A DNA stretch of 64,000 bases. Origin: Hexactinellida sp. DTS-2022 (lineage: Eukaryota > Porifera > Hexactinellida). Shown here piece after piece: positions 43,075-53,198 of the stretch; the first letter of the stretch is position 1; each line of letters opens with the position of its first letter. Below the pieces are notes generated by a model. The model saw only the letters and a program-made list of their open reading frames with translations, ran no database searches and had not been told where the DNA came from. Both the position numbers and the translations under genes were made by a program. Location: the NCBI GenBank assembly GCA_028753945.1, contig JAPNXP010000001.1:10344501-10408500 (forward strand), written 5' to 3'.

Positions 43075-44334
43075 ATGGCAGAACGTACCCAGAAGTTCCC
43101 CTCCCCATGGACCATGGACCCGATCGAGGCTCGCATTCACGCGAAATTCGATCAGCTGATCGTCTGTCTCAACCGCAGACGGGAACAGCTGATCGCTGAG
43201 CATCGAGAGAGACAGGAGGAGAGACGCGCCGCGACTACAACTCGCGTTCGGACGGTAAGAGAGCTGGCCGACACGAGAGCTAATCTCCAAACCCAAATGA
43301 AGGAGAACCTGCTCCACTCCATGCGGGAGAGAATGGTAGAGGAGATCGAGACTCGGATGGCACAGCTGGAGGTGCCGGGGAGAGAAGTGGAGGTGTTGTT
43401 TGAGTGCCACACTCGACAGCTGGAGGAGACCATCTCTGCACTGGGACAGCTGGCAGAGAGGGAGATAGTTCCAGTTCCAATTCCGAACTATCCCGCACTC
43501 CTACAACCTCATATCTCAGTCGGGGAGATAGGAACAGGTCCGGGAGAATCTATCTCCCCTAACGGAATAGCTTTTGATGAGCGAACTCAGCTCATATACG
43601 TAGCGAACGGAAATTCATCATTTTCAACCAATAATTGTATTAGTGTATTCTCTGTTACCGGAGAATACATTAATACATTCTGTAAGAGACAAGTTGAGGC
43701 GCCAGAAGGCATAGCCATTAATGGGGATGATGTGTATGTGAGCGACTCAGGCCTGCATTCCATTCTCCACTTTAAGTTGCCAGGTTTCCGGTTAATAACT
43801 AAGGTAGAGAAGCTAGGAACTGGTAACGGAGAGTTCAATTATCCTCGACAACTCACAATAGCGGCTAACGGGTCTGTGTTCGTAGCAGATAGGAATAATA
43901 ACAGAGTAGTAGTAATAACAAATAAACTCGAATTCCAACTGTCCATCTCGCATGCCAGCATGACAGGGCCATCTGACGTCAAACTACTGGGCAATGAGGT
44001 GTTTGTTCTCAGCTGTAGTGACAACCCGTGTCTCCATGTGTTCTCACAATCTGGTGAGAAACTCCGCTCCCTCATAACACGTGGCAGTTGGGGAAACGAA
44101 CAAGTTGAAGTAGGATACTTCTTCTGTTTCGACAAACAGCAGAATATCCTAATTAGCGACTATGCAGCTAATTCCATTAAAGTATTCTCTCGAGAAGGAG
44201 CACTGCTACACACACTGGGAAATACGCAGGAAGAAGATAGGAAAATAATACCCAGAGGAATAACAGTGACTGGCAACAACAAGATTATTTGTACTTCTAT
44301 TCATTCTAAGTTTTGCTTGCATATTTTCTATTAA
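43075..44334 (+). CDS. NHL-repeat protein with N-terminal coiled coil (family member B)
   Basis: 419 residues from the Met at 43075 (MAERTQKFPSPWTMDPIEAR); an earlier in-frame Met at 42997 would add 26 residues with no counterpart in the relatives. Coiled coil ~15-115 (LNRRREQLIAEHRERQEERR). Propeller from ~150: GTGPGESISPNGIAFDE, GEFNYPRQLTIAANGSVFVA, DRNNNRVVVI, NILISDYAANSIKVFSREG, RGITVTGNNKI. No introns. Same plan and length as 18393-19649, clearly a paralogue, but diverged through most of the chain. Confidence 0.88.
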   Translation: MAERTQKFPSPWTMDPIEARIHAKFDQLIVCLNRRREQLIAEHRERQEERRAATTTRVRTVRELADTRANLQTQMKENLLHSMRERMVEEIETRMAQLEVPGREVEVLFECHTRQLEETISALGQLAEREIVPVPIPNYPALLQPHISVGEIGTGPGESISPNGIAFDERTQLIYVANGNSSFSTNNCISVFSVTGEYINTFCKRQVEAPEGIAINGDDVYVSDSGLHSILHFKLPGFRLITKVEKLGTGNGEFNYPRQLTIAANGSVFVADRNNNRVVVITNKLEFQLSISHASMTGPSDVKLLGNEVFVLSCSDNPCLHVFSQSGEKLRSLITRGSWGNEQVEVGYFFCFDKQQNILISDYAANSIKVFSREGALLHTLGNTQEEDRKIIPRGITVTGNNKIICTSIHSKFCLHIFY

Positions 44335-44596
44335 AAGTTTAATTAAACTGAATGCTGCTTAAAATGGATGCTAAGACTTTATTTAAAATCGAATCTACAT
44401 ATTAATTGTTCATTTACCCTGAAATATAAATTCTAATTATGAAACATTATTTGGTTCCCTTTATAGTTCTAATTAGCTCTACAGAATGGGTCAGCTTTTG
44501 AAAGCTATGAGAGAAGGATATTCCGGGACTCCGGGCAAAGTAGATATATTCGTAGATTTCGAAAGTAAGTGAGTTTAGTACACACAAACCCTAGAA

Positions 44597-44720
44597 CAGT
44601 GGTTCCCAACCTGGGGTCCACAAATAGCATAATTTGTATTACTGGCAATGGTAAGGAGTCCACATAATGTTTGTATTTGCTATAGGGGGTCCATATAATG
44701 TATAATACTGTATTGCTTTG
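44597..44720. repeat. hAT-like MITE fragment (CAGTGGTTCCCAACCTGGGG)
   Basis: CAGTGGTTCCCAACCTGGGG then GTCCAC blocks; partner of 1575-1716. Confidence 0.55.
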
Positions 44721-45023
44721 AATAAGCGCCCGCCGCTTATTGTTTTCGTGGGCCAAAATTGTCCTGAATTTGTTTAGAAAATCCAGAAAATAATATTTAG
44801 GTCGCGGTCGGTTCTAATGGTTCTCACAGTATACAATCGAAGTTGCCAAAATCAATGTAATTACACTCCAGTGATCAACTAATGTTTTGAATTTGATCAT
44901 ACCAATGTCATTGTTATTTACCCGGTGCTTATTCGGGAAATACGGTATTGCAATATAGCAGCACTATATTGCTACAATGGTTGTATTATAGTAGTCCAGC
45001 GTCATAGCCATAAATTTCACAAG

Positions 45024-45914
45024 ATTGTTCATTTTTTTGATAAAAGCACCAAAATTTGTACACATGTACTTTGATGTAGTGCGAACATTTTTGGATATTG
45101 AGGCAATTGAAAGAATGTCTATATCGGCCATGACAGCTCGCCAAAGTAACCACGTCCGATAGTGTTCGCCGGACGTGTTTCCCATAAAAACTTGTTCAAA
45201 TTAGGTTATATCGTCTTTCTATTGTTGAATTCGGTTTCGAAGTGAAATTTCCGAAAATTTGATATATCACATGACCATATTTGGAAGAATTTTTTTCCAT
45301 AGCAACGCTGGAATGTATCAGGAATGTGTCAAAAATTCCTTTCTCCAATTGTGTCCTTACCCAATCGAGTTGACCCCTCTTTCGACTCCGCTCAACTACC
45401 CGAGTATACTTATGCACATACCGACCCTGTAAAACGTGATTTGATAAAATTATTCGATATTTATGGTAAATCACGGTGAATATTGAATAATTTTATCAAA
45501 TCACGTTTTACAGGGTCGGTATGCGCATAAGTATACTCGGGTAGTTGAGCGGAGTCGAAAGAGGGGTCACTCGATTGAGTAAGGACACAATTGGAGAAAG
45601 GAATTTTTGACACATTCCTGATACATTCCAGCGTTGCTATGGAAAAAATTCTTCCAAATATGGTCAAGTGATATATCAAATTTTCGGAAATTTCACTTCG
45701 AAACCGAATTCAACAATAGAAAGACGATATAACCTAATTTGAACAAGTTTTTATGGGAAACACGTCCGGCGAACACTATCGGACGTGGTTACTTTGGCGA
45801 GCTGTCATGGCCGATATAGACATTCTTTCAATTGCCTCAATATCCAAAAATGTTCGCACTACATCAAAGTACATGTGTACAAATTTTGGTGCTTTTATCA
45901 AAAAAATGAACAAT
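45024..45914. repeat. Large palindrome, arms ~435 bp
   Basis: ATTGTTCATTTTTTTGATAA at the left edge is matched by its complement at the right edge, and the two arms correspond base for base, with a handful of mismatches, down to a ~17-bp centre at 45460-45476. Small mirror-image ORFs appear on both arms and are not genes. It lies within CYRI intron 1. No target duplication found. Either a foldback-type transposon with very long inverted ends or a recent inverted duplication. Confidence 0.9.
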
Positions 45915-46058
45915 TATATGGTTGTGCCGCTGCACTATAGATGCTAAGCCGACTGATAGCGAAAAGGGAGTATACGAGGAGGTTCTCGGTATTCTAAAAA
46001 TAGCTCCTCGGCTTATGGAGGATATGAAGGGGCCAGTGCAGAGATTAGAGAAGTGAGG

Positions 46059-46059
<1 letters not shown>

Positions 46060-46095
<36 letters not shown>
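46060..46095. repeat. (GTT)n microsatellite
   Basis: About 12 GTT units right after CYRI exon 2. Confidence 0.9.
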
Positions 46096-46097
<2 letters not shown>

Positions 46098-46124
46098 CAG
46101 TTGAATCTGTTTAACGGCCACAGT

Positions 46125-46533
46125 ATAGTAGAACCTCGTAGTACGAACACGGTTAATACGAAGGCTATTTAATTCCCTTGAAAGCCTTTTCAATACAAAT
46201 GATATCGGTTAGTACGAATTCCGGAAAGGCGAATACATTAATTAAGACATAAATACAGTGGTGTTCGCGTAATAGCAAATCGCATTTTGCGTTAATTTGC
46301 TTGCTATTTGAGGATCGTGCTATTAATCAACCTTGTTGCAGGATAAACCTTTTTATAGGTAAATATACAATAGAACCTCGTTAGTACGAACACCAGGGGA
46401 TCGTCAAAACGTGTTCGCCTTATCCGGAATTCGTATTAACCTACGTATATATTATTTGTATTGTAAAGGCTTTGAAGGGGACTGAAATAGTGTAGGAAAT
46501 TCGTATTAACCGTGTACTAACGAGGTTCTACAG
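46125..46533. mobile_element. Two mariner-like MITEs in CYRI intron 2
   Basis: 46125-46245 begins TAGTAGAACCTCGTAGTACG but lacks a clear right end. 46368-46533 has both ends (CAATAGAACCTCGTTAGTAC; GTACTAACGAGGTTCTACAG) and TA flanks. Same family as 33629-33770. Confidence 0.72.
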
Positions 46534-46566
46534 TATTATAATTGTGTTTGCAGGCGATACAGAATC

Positions 46567-46856
46567 ATGGTACGTGGTATACCGATGGTATAATTAGGTA
46601 TAATTAATTATACCAAATTAGGAATTGTTCGGTATAACATTCTAAACTTCCATTACACATTTAATATACCTACATCTATACTACCTTAAATACTCGAAAT
46701 TATCGTGGAAAATTATTGTATAATATTGGTCTAATCTAGGTGCAATCTAGGTAATATTTAATAAATATTAAGCAGAAGGTAGTATACCGAAACTAGACAC
46801 TAACTTGGTATAATTGGTTATACCTAATTATACCATCGGTATACCACGTACCGTGT
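46567..46856. mobile_element. MITE inside CYRI exon 3
   Basis: 290 bp, ends ATGGTACGTGGTATACCGAT and ATCGGTATACCACGTACCGT-GT, with an 8-bp target duplication ACAGAATC (46559-46566 and 46857-46864). The long inverted ends run on through GGTATAATTAGGTATAA. Confidence 0.9.
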
Positions 46857-47223
46857 ACAGAATCCCTCGGATAACGACAGACAGGACAAGGCATGGGAGG
46901 TTATTCTCTGCTCCGTTAAGACTCTGAAAACCTTCTGGCTCTTCTCGGAGGACCTGGCCCAGGTTGTGATCCCCCGGCTCCTCTCGGGGCTCTGCAACAC
47001 CTCATGAACCCACAGGAATCCTAGTAGGAGTAGTAGCCTGACAACCAGGCTGGGTAATAGGAATCTCAGAATACCACCACGTAATATTAAAGCGAGAGAA
47101 CTAATAGTAAATAATTAATTATATAAATCCGTCCTATAAACCCTGTGAAATTTTGACCCGATTAACTATTAACTGGTAGCTCTATTAAGCGGAGTTGACT
47201 GTATATAAGTCAAACTTGGTTTT

Positions 47224-47740
47224 AAAATCCAAAATTGCAGCTGTACCGACGCATTTCCCTTTGGTGGCTACCGGTTGGGTAATTGATAGTGCCTCCAAGG
47301 AAAATGCTAACGTCACAGCTGCAATTTTGGATTTTTTCGCCATGTCATCATCACTATGAAGGTGTTAAATTATTTCAGAAAGGTGTTCAGAAGGCAACGA
47401 TCCTTAGAGTGGTGGAAATTCGTTTTAGCTCACTTCATTCTAGAGCTATTCAAGCTTCAGTAGAATATAATAGGTGATGACTCAGCATTTTATATGTACG
47501 TGTTAGGTGATCACCCAACACCAACCAACCCATTCGAATTATAGAATTAACAAAATTGTAAAAACACATTTTATTGACGATGTCATCATCACCTCAAGGT
47601 GTCAACAGTCTCAACACCCATTTGTAGAGGTGTTATGTGGCATAAGGATCAATCGATCAATTTGAAGTTTGTTTCTATCTTGTATCATCTCTGAGATTAA
47701 TGGTATTTAGCAAATTAGTATAAATAATAATTATAATAAT
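47224..47740. repeat. Hairpin family, copy H9, with downstream block
   Basis: Hairpin 47224-47337 (AAATCCAAAATTGCAGCTGT and complement), then the ~400-bp block with CGCCATGTCATCATCACTAT and AACCCATTCGAATTATAG. It leads into the PHD-finger LINE; the family's second block resumes after that LINE (51420-51640). Confidence 0.75.
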
Positions 47741-47878
47741 TATAATAATTAATAATTGAGATGTTGGGGACTTTAGTAAGTTACCACTACTTTTACAAAC
47801 TCTTCAAATAAAAACTTACAGCATAATTATAATACATATAGTCTACACTCTCTACCAGGAGGTGGGATCCACAGAGCA

Positions 47879-48541
47879 ATGAGTGAACCAACCGAAGAGT
47901 ATGTCTCTGAAGAGGTCACTCGCTGCATTTGTGGGTTTACACATGATGATGGGTACATGATCTGGTGTGACGGCTGCTCGGTGTGGCAACATATGGCCTG
48001 CATGGAGGTGGATCAGACTGATATCCCGGAAAAATATTATTGCGAGACATGCGATCCCAGACCAGTCAATACAGAAAGTGCCAAAAGGATCCAGACACTC
48101 CTTTCTGAATCGGAACTTAGTGGAGAAGATATTGGGGCAGCCCTATGCCCAATAGTAGTGCCCAATAAGCTTTCACCCGAAGGAGCCCCTCTAACCCAAG
48201 GAGTAGTTCGGGCCCCAGGAGCATCCTTATCTGAACGAGATGCAGATGTCGAGGTAGTTCGAATAATATTGCCAATCCCTGTTGAAGATAAAACCAAACA
48301 TAATCCAGTATCTTGGGTTAAAAACATTCCCAGGAACAGGACTGAAGGTCGTCCAATGGATATGGTTTGTACTGTATGCAATCGCGAAATCGCCGTCAAT
48401 GCATCGGGATTAGTCCGAACACACGGACCGATTTCGAGCCGGTGTCCTGGTTCGTGGAAAGTAGCGGCATTTTTGGTCCCTCCTCTCGATCTGCTAAACA
48501 GCCCTCAGTTGACCATCACCCAAATCAAGAGAACCAAGTAA
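47879..48541 (+). CDS. PHD finger and CCHC protein, first part of the LINE
   Basis: 220 residues. The PHD finger (15-60) reads [20 protein letters not shown] then [20 protein letters not shown], with Cys4-His-Cys3 ligands. It is strikingly like the PHD of KMT2E/MLL5 and SETD5 ([19 protein letters not shown] as I recall it), which reads H3K4me3. Near the C-terminus [20 protein letters not shown] and SSRCPGSW form a C-x2-C-x-H-x-C knuckle. It probably helps the element find open chromatin or bind nucleic acid (inference). The next ORF overlaps it in another frame and was probably fused originally. Confidence 0.8.
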   Translation: MSEPTEEYVSEEVTRCICGFTHDDGYMIWCDGCSVWQHMACMEVDQTDIPEKYYCETCDPRPVNTESAKRIQTLLSESELSGEDIGAALCPIVVPNKLSPEGAPLTQGVVRAPGASLSERDADVEVVRIILPIPVEDKTKHNPVSWVKNIPRNRTEGRPMDMVCTVCNREIAVNASGLVRTHGPISSRCPGSWKVAAFLVPPLDLLNSPQLTITQIKRTK

Positions 48542-50433
48542 ACCTTACAAAATCGCAAGCCAAAACTATCAAAAGAATACCCCGGGCTTCCAGGAATAAT
48601 GCTGCGAGAAAATTAGCCTCGATTATCGAAGAGGTTGTGGCGCACAACGATCTTACCTCGTGGAATCGTCTTTTCCTCTTTCCTTCCCGCTGCCTTCGGG
48701 CCCCACCGAGAGGAGGGAGACGATGGAATGTTACTAAGGCAATCAACAACCAGATCAGAGAGGAAACTGACCCACCACCAATCCCAAACAGGACAAACAG
48801 TGCAAGACAGAAGAAAATAGACCACCCAGACCTAATGGACGCTCTAGCTACCCGCGTAACCGAGAAGCTGGAAGATGGAGACTTCAGAGGGGCAATCCGT
48901 ATCGCTTGCTCACTGGACTCAATAGCGGAAAAGAACGAAGTAACGTGGAGAAGTCTACAGGCGAAACACCCGGAACAACAGCAAGACACCCTTATTCCAA
49001 CAGCTCCGTCCGAAGATGATGTTTCCTCTTCGATTGTTGTCACGGAGGCCAATGTAGTTCAGGCGATTCAATCATTCCCAAACGGGTCAGCCGCTGGCCC
49101 AGACGGCCTACGTCCCCAACATCTCAAAGACATGACACATGCGTCAGCGGGGGAAGGAGGACTCCAGCTCCTCAAAGCTCTAACATCTTTGACAAACCTA
49201 GTCCTAAATGGTTTTACTCCGCATTCAATCCGCCCTTTATTTTTCGGAGCCAACCTCATTGCCCTCGAGAAACCGGAAGGCGGGATAAGGCCAATTGCTG
49301 TTGGCTGTACTATCCGACGCTTATCAGCAAAACACGCCGTAAAAAATGTTATTTCGACCATTGGTCCGCTCCTTGCACCACAACAATTGGGGTTCGGTAC
49401 TCCACATGGGGCTGAGGCGGCGGTACACGCAGCTCGCTGTTACCTGAAAGATATGCCGGATACACATATCCTTTTGAAGCTGGACTTCAAGAATGCCTTC
49501 AACAGTATCCGTAGAGACAAAATGTTGGCAGCAGTGAGGGATAAAATTCCAAACATTTTCCCTTTCGTGTACTCAAACTATTCAGAACCATCCCACCTAT
49601 ATTGGGGAGACAGATATCTGGAATCGGCCGAGGGAGTGCAACAGGGGGATCCTCTGGGGCCTATGTTGTTCTGTTTATGCATCCACCATATAACATCATA
49701 TCTAAAATCCGAGCTATGCCTACTATATTTGGATGACTGGATGGTAGGAGGCGATGCTAAAGATCTTGTCTCTGACCTATCAACTATCGAAGTGGCCGCA
49801 AATGAACTAGGACTACACCTTAACCGAAAGAAGTCTGAAGCCATCTCTTTTGGTAGAAATGCGCTTGACTTAATAACCTCTATAGTTCCAGATATAAAAA
49901 TCACCCACCCAGATCAAGCGACACTTATCGGCTCGCCTCTAGGCAACCTGGGTAGTATTTCATTAGCAATTCGGGAGAAAGTGAGCAAACTACAGATAAT
50001 AGGAGAGAGGCTCAAGTATTTCCATTCCCAGGATGCCCTATCTCTCCTCAGGCACTCCTTCGCACTACCCAAAATGCTCTACATTCTTCAGACTTCTCCC
50101 TGTTATGAATCTGATAACCTTTCTATCTACGACGACCTTTTGAAGTCATTAACCAGCAGGATATTGAATATATCCTTTCGGGATAACGAGTCTGCATGGA
50201 CCCAGGCAACTCTTCCAGTTGGGTCTGGCGGGCTAGGAATCCGGAGTGCAGTGCAGCTTGCGCCGTCTGCTTTTATAGCATCTGCTGCTGCCTCCTCCGA
50301 ACTAGTCCAACAGATCTTGCCACCCCGATTACGCCATTTGCACAGACTCTGTCTAGACAATTCTATACGCCATTGGGAAAATATACACGAAAAACCAGCA
50401 CCATTACCCCACTCAATACATATCCAGAATTAG
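48367..50433 (+). CDS. Reverse transcriptase of the PHD-finger LINE
   Basis: Usable coding begins at about 48470; the ATG at 48367 is just where the frame opens. RT motifs: [75 protein letters not shown] (motif A), [20 protein letters not shown] (motif B), [11 protein letters not shown] (motif C, catalytic DD), then thumb-like [18 protein letters not shown] and [12 protein letters not shown]. It ends at a TAG in frame with the next ORF, so the original protein continued. Confidence 0.85.
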   Translation: MYCMQSRNRRQCIGISPNTRTDFEPVSWFVESSGIFGPSSRSAKQPSVDHHPNQENQVNLTKSQAKTIKRIPRASRNNAARKLASIIEEVVAHNDLTSWNRLFLFPSRCLRAPPRGGRRWNVTKAINNQIREETDPPPIPNRTNSARQKKIDHPDLMDALATRVTEKLEDGDFRGAIRIACSLDSIAEKNEVTWRSLQAKHPEQQQDTLIPTAPSEDDVSSSIVVTEANVVQAIQSFPNGSAAGPDGLRPQHLKDMTHASAGEGGLQLLKALTSLTNLVLNGFTPHSIRPLFFGANLIALEKPEGGIRPIAVGCTIRRLSAKHAVKNVISTIGPLLAPQQLGFGTPHGAEAAVHAARCYLKDMPDTHILLKLDFKNAFNSIRRDKMLAAVRDKIPNIFPFVYSNYSEPSHLYWGDRYLESAEGVQQGDPLGPMLFCLCIHHITSYLKSELCLLYLDDWMVGGDAKDLVSDLSTIEVAANELGLHLNRKKSEAISFGRNALDLITSIVPDIKITHPDQATLIGSPLGNLGSISLAIREKVSKLQIIGERLKYFHSQDALSLLRHSFALPKMLYILQTSPCYESDNLSIYDDLLKSLTSRILNISFRDNESAWTQATLPVGSGGLGIRSAVQLAPSAFIASAAASSELVQQILPPRLRHLHRLCLDNSIRHWENIHEKPAPLPHSIHIQN

Positions 50434-50466
50434 AAGGCATGGGATACCCTAGTCTCACACAAGAAG

Positions 50467-51234
50467 ATGACTGCATTAATCACCAACGCGCCAGATGATC
50501 TCGCACGTGCACGTCTAAGGGCTGCATCTGCCAAGGAAACTGGTGCATGGTTGAGCGCGCTCCCAATCTCCAACCTAGGACTCCGCATGGACGACGAGAC
50601 CATAAGGATTGCCGCCGGACTACGCTTAGGCGCCCATCTCTGCCGCTCCCACTTATGCCATCACTGCGGCACAGAGGTTGATCAACAAGCAACCCATGGC
50701 CTCAGTTGCCGATACAGCGAAGGTCGTCATGCACCCCACGCAGCGATCAATTCTATCATACACCGGTCTCTAGCTTCAGCCAAAATGCCATCAAGGCTGC
50801 AACCTACAGGGCTTAGCAGAACTGACGGAAAAAGGCCAGATGGGGTTTCTCTCATACCCTGGCAATCCGGGAAGATCCTAGTCTGGGATGCCACATGTCC
50901 CGACACATTCGCCCCCTCCCACAGAGCAGAAGCGAGCAGGGGAACCGGGTTAGTGGCAGCTAAAGCTGAAACTTTAAAAAGGTCAAAATATTACAATCTC
51001 TTATCGACACACTACTTCGCACCAGTGGCTATCGAAACAACTGGTTGCTTTGGGCCAGATACTGCGTGCTTTATTCAAGAGCTAGGAAGGAAGGTAAGAC
51101 AAGAATCAAAAGACCCCAAATCGTACACATACCTAGTCCAGCGACTCTCAGTAGCTATACGAAGGGGAAATGCCGCTTCTGTGCTAGGTACCATGAGCGT
51201 ACATGGAGATGAGGAGGATGACCCTTTCCAATAG
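50467..51234 (+). CDS. C-terminal endonuclease-like domain of the PHD-finger LINE
   Basis: In the same frame as the reverse transcriptase and separated only by the stop at 50431. SHLCHHCGTEVDQQATHGLS is a C-x2-C-x-H-x-C knuckle. GKRPDGVSLIPWQSGKILVW then DATCPDTFAPSH has the (P)D...x-WD pattern of a PD-(D/E)XK nuclease; VQRLSVAIRRGNAASVLG is near the end. This knuckle-plus-nuclease tail is what site-specific R2-like LINEs use to nick DNA. The ATG is not a true start; it is the first Met after the stop. Confidence 0.75.
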   Translation: MTALITNAPDDLARARLRAASAKETGAWLSALPISNLGLRMDDETIRIAAGLRLGAHLCRSHLCHHCGTEVDQQATHGLSCRYSEGRHAPHAAINSIIHRSLASAKMPSRLQPTGLSRTDGKRPDGVSLIPWQSGKILVWDATCPDTFAPSHRAEASRGTGLVAAKAETLKRSKYYNLLSTHYFAPVAIETTGCFGPDTACFIQELGRKVRQESKDPKSYTYLVQRLSVAIRRGNAASVLGTMSVHGDEEDDPFQ

Positions 51235-51350
51235 ATTTGGATCCACCTTAATTAACACTAATCTTTGGAATATATTTTACACTGGGACAAATGTATGCAC
51301 TTGTATATTTAGACATTGTCGGAACGTATTAAATAATCACTCGACTATAA

Positions 51351-51953
51351 AAATTAATAATATTTAACACCAATTTCAGTCCAAACTTAAATTTATTTTG
51401 TTTAAACATTTGTTATAAATACTAAATTAAAATTTATTTGGATACCATATTTCAATTCCGTACACTCGATGCGCATCTATTTAAGTCAAACTAAGACTGA
51501 ATTAATTATAATTAATTACGTCAGTATATTAACAGTGCAAGAGTACTATTCTCGTATTACAGTGTAGTATCTAATTATAGCAGAACTGGTGTAATCTGAT
51601 AGGAAATTATTCTAGGAGACCCACAGTAGATTCATCTTGTGCCACTTACAGTATATTGTAATCAGTGTAATGGAATATTAATTTAAACAAATTGAATAAC
51701 GTATTTGTGCCAAACAACTAACAAACAACAACAACTACAACAAATTCTTGTTAATTGAAACACTATCGAATTATTGGTGAGTTTATTGATTATTCGTAAA
51801 TATATTTAAATATGTACGTACTAATATATTGATGAGTATTTATTTATATTACTTATTTACAATATTAATAATTACTTTAAGTTTTATTCATGAATCATGA
51901 CGAAAAGTATGGGTCCTTACGTTAAAATAGCTGAATAAATATAGTAAATCTCG
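51351..51953. repeat. Second block of the hairpin-bounded element
   Basis: ATTCCGTACACTCGATGCGC, GTCAGTATATTAACAGTGCA and CTAATTATAGCAGAACTGG align with 11820-11960 and 22765-23080. Diverged. No gene. Confidence 0.55.
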
Positions 51954-51961
51954 GTTACAAC

Positions 51962-52251
51962 CAGGGGCGGCGCCAGGAATCGAAGAACGGAGGGGCTGGG
52001 AATGCCGAAACTCTTTTGAGCGTACGCTTCAAATTGACATTTAATTATTTCGAGTCATAAGAATGCACGTACTGAAAAACAAAAGCAAATTGCAAGACAA
52101 ACAAACTTTAAAACATAAGTTATCGTACTCAAATTACAACTTTTTTGTCCAATTCAAAGAATGCGCGGAGGCTTACCCAAAATTACGGGGGGGCTCTCTA
52201 AGATTACGGGGGGGCTTGAGCCCCCAAAAATTTGGGCTGGCGCCGCTACTG
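51962..52251. mobile_element. hAT MITE (CAGGGGCGGCGCCAGG)
   Basis: 290 bp, ends CAGGGGCGGCGCCAGG and CTGGCGCCGCTACTG, perfect 8-bp target duplication GTTACAAC (51954-51961, 52252-52259). Confidence 0.93.
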
Positions 52252-52355
52252 GTTACAACATACCCCCTCGGGAAGGAATAAGTATATATGTATTGTCCGA
52301 ATATGCATAATAACCGAGTTCACCATACATACAAATACATAATACTTTATTGGGT

Positions 52356-52466
52356 AAAATCTAAAATTACAGCTGTGCCGACAGCATTTTATTTTAGAGG
52401 CACTATATTTGGTGATCGAGTGATAGGTTGTCTATGTCTACACAGCTGCAATTTTTAGATTTTTTC
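52356..52466. repeat. Hairpin family, copy H10
   Basis: AAAATCTAAAATTACAGCTG with its complement; same subfamily as H8 (37681-37790), shorter loop. Confidence 0.75.
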
Positions 52467-53198
52467 ATTACCTTGGGCGGAATATAATGAATGCTGACAC
52501 ATTTTGTGTAGATTCGTAAGGTAAAAGGTAGATAGAAAAAGTAACAATATAGTATGTAGTTAGGAAATTGTATCCTAGTGTGTGTTGAATTATAGCAAAT
52601 CTACCTTCGTTAATCAGTGAAACTATTTCAAAGAAATTCCAAAGTAATCCAATGGAGCCCTGTAGGGTTTATAGGAACACTGTGGAATTATAATCAAGTT
52701 AATCCTCCAAAACTTTTAAAGCAGTAACTTTGGGTTAATTTTATGCAATTGGAAAGGATGGCAGGCCTGAAAAACAGGAATTTTACACATCCAACATCGT
52801 ATGGATCCTGCAAAACTGGCGACGAATATATTTATTGTCGACAACAAGCAAACGATCGTACGAGCATCTTAGAATTCGTAGGAAGCACAAAATTTGGTTT
52901 ATACTTTTGGAATTTTTCCCGACGAAGGTAGTATGGCATCCAACGTAGGGGTATTTTCCCCTATGTTTTTTTCCTACAAAGTATTTGGACAGGTGAGTAA
53001 TTTTGAAATGAAACATCTTAATTAGGCGCGTGAAAATCGAAAGATAATTCCATAAACGTAAACCAATTGAGAAATTTAGGCGTGTGAGCGAGCTCAAACT
53101 AAAACTAGGCGCACATAAATTTGCCTGTTGAAAGCATGGTCGCGTGAGTAATATTGAGACCTGTATAGGATCTGCATTGTATTCACTTTATAGAAGAG
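52467..53198. other. Spacer upstream of an NHL gene
   Basis: 53020-53130 (TTAGGCGCGTGAAAATCGAA, TTTAGGCGTGTGAGCGAGCT) is a copy of the repeat at 6690-6820. Otherwise nothing recognised; the 62- and 104-residue ORFs are not supported. Confidence 0.45.

Larger units (their letters stand above)
44486..47010 (+). pseudogene. CYRI: CYRI/FAM49 (RAC1-binding regulator), first exons only, disrupted
   Basis: Exon 1 44486-44564: MGQLLKAMREGYSGTPGKVD then FVDFE, donor GTAAGT. Exon 2 45941-46052: N-AKPTDSEKGVYEEVLGIL. Exon 3 from 46554: AIQ, then (after a MITE) NPSDNDRQDKAW and VKTLKTFWLFSEDLAQVV. This matches the start of CYRI proteins (DFENAQPTESEKEIY; AIQHPADEKLQEKAW), which bind RAC1-GTP and restrain the SCAR/WAVE complex. 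Exon 1 keeps the Gly2 myristoylation start. Damage: a 290-bp MITE in exon 3, exon 2 and 3 phases that do not agree, and a stop soon after 46980; the remaining two thirds is absent. Intron 1 contains a 0.9-kb palindrome, intron 2 two mariner-like MITEs. Confidence 0.78.
47780..51350 (+). mobile_element. LINE with PHD finger and C-terminal endonuclease-like domain
   Basis: A retrotransposon with PHD finger and CCHC-type motif (47879-48541), reverse transcriptase (48367-50433) and a cysteine/histidine knuckle plus PD-(D/E)XK-like domain (50467-51234). There is no AP endonuclease at the front, so it belongs to the restriction-like-endonuclease branch (R2/NeSL/Utopia side). One frame change lies between first and second ORF (48450-48490) and one in-frame TAG at 50431-50433. 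It sits between the first and second blocks of a hairpin-bounded element. Confidence 0.82.

Noticed and set aside
44964-45947. Paired ORFs of 64-92 residues on both strands
   Set aside because: Mirror images produced by the palindrome.
52743-53097. Overlapping 62- and 104-residue ORFs
   Set aside because: No recognisable protein; close to a dispersed repeat.
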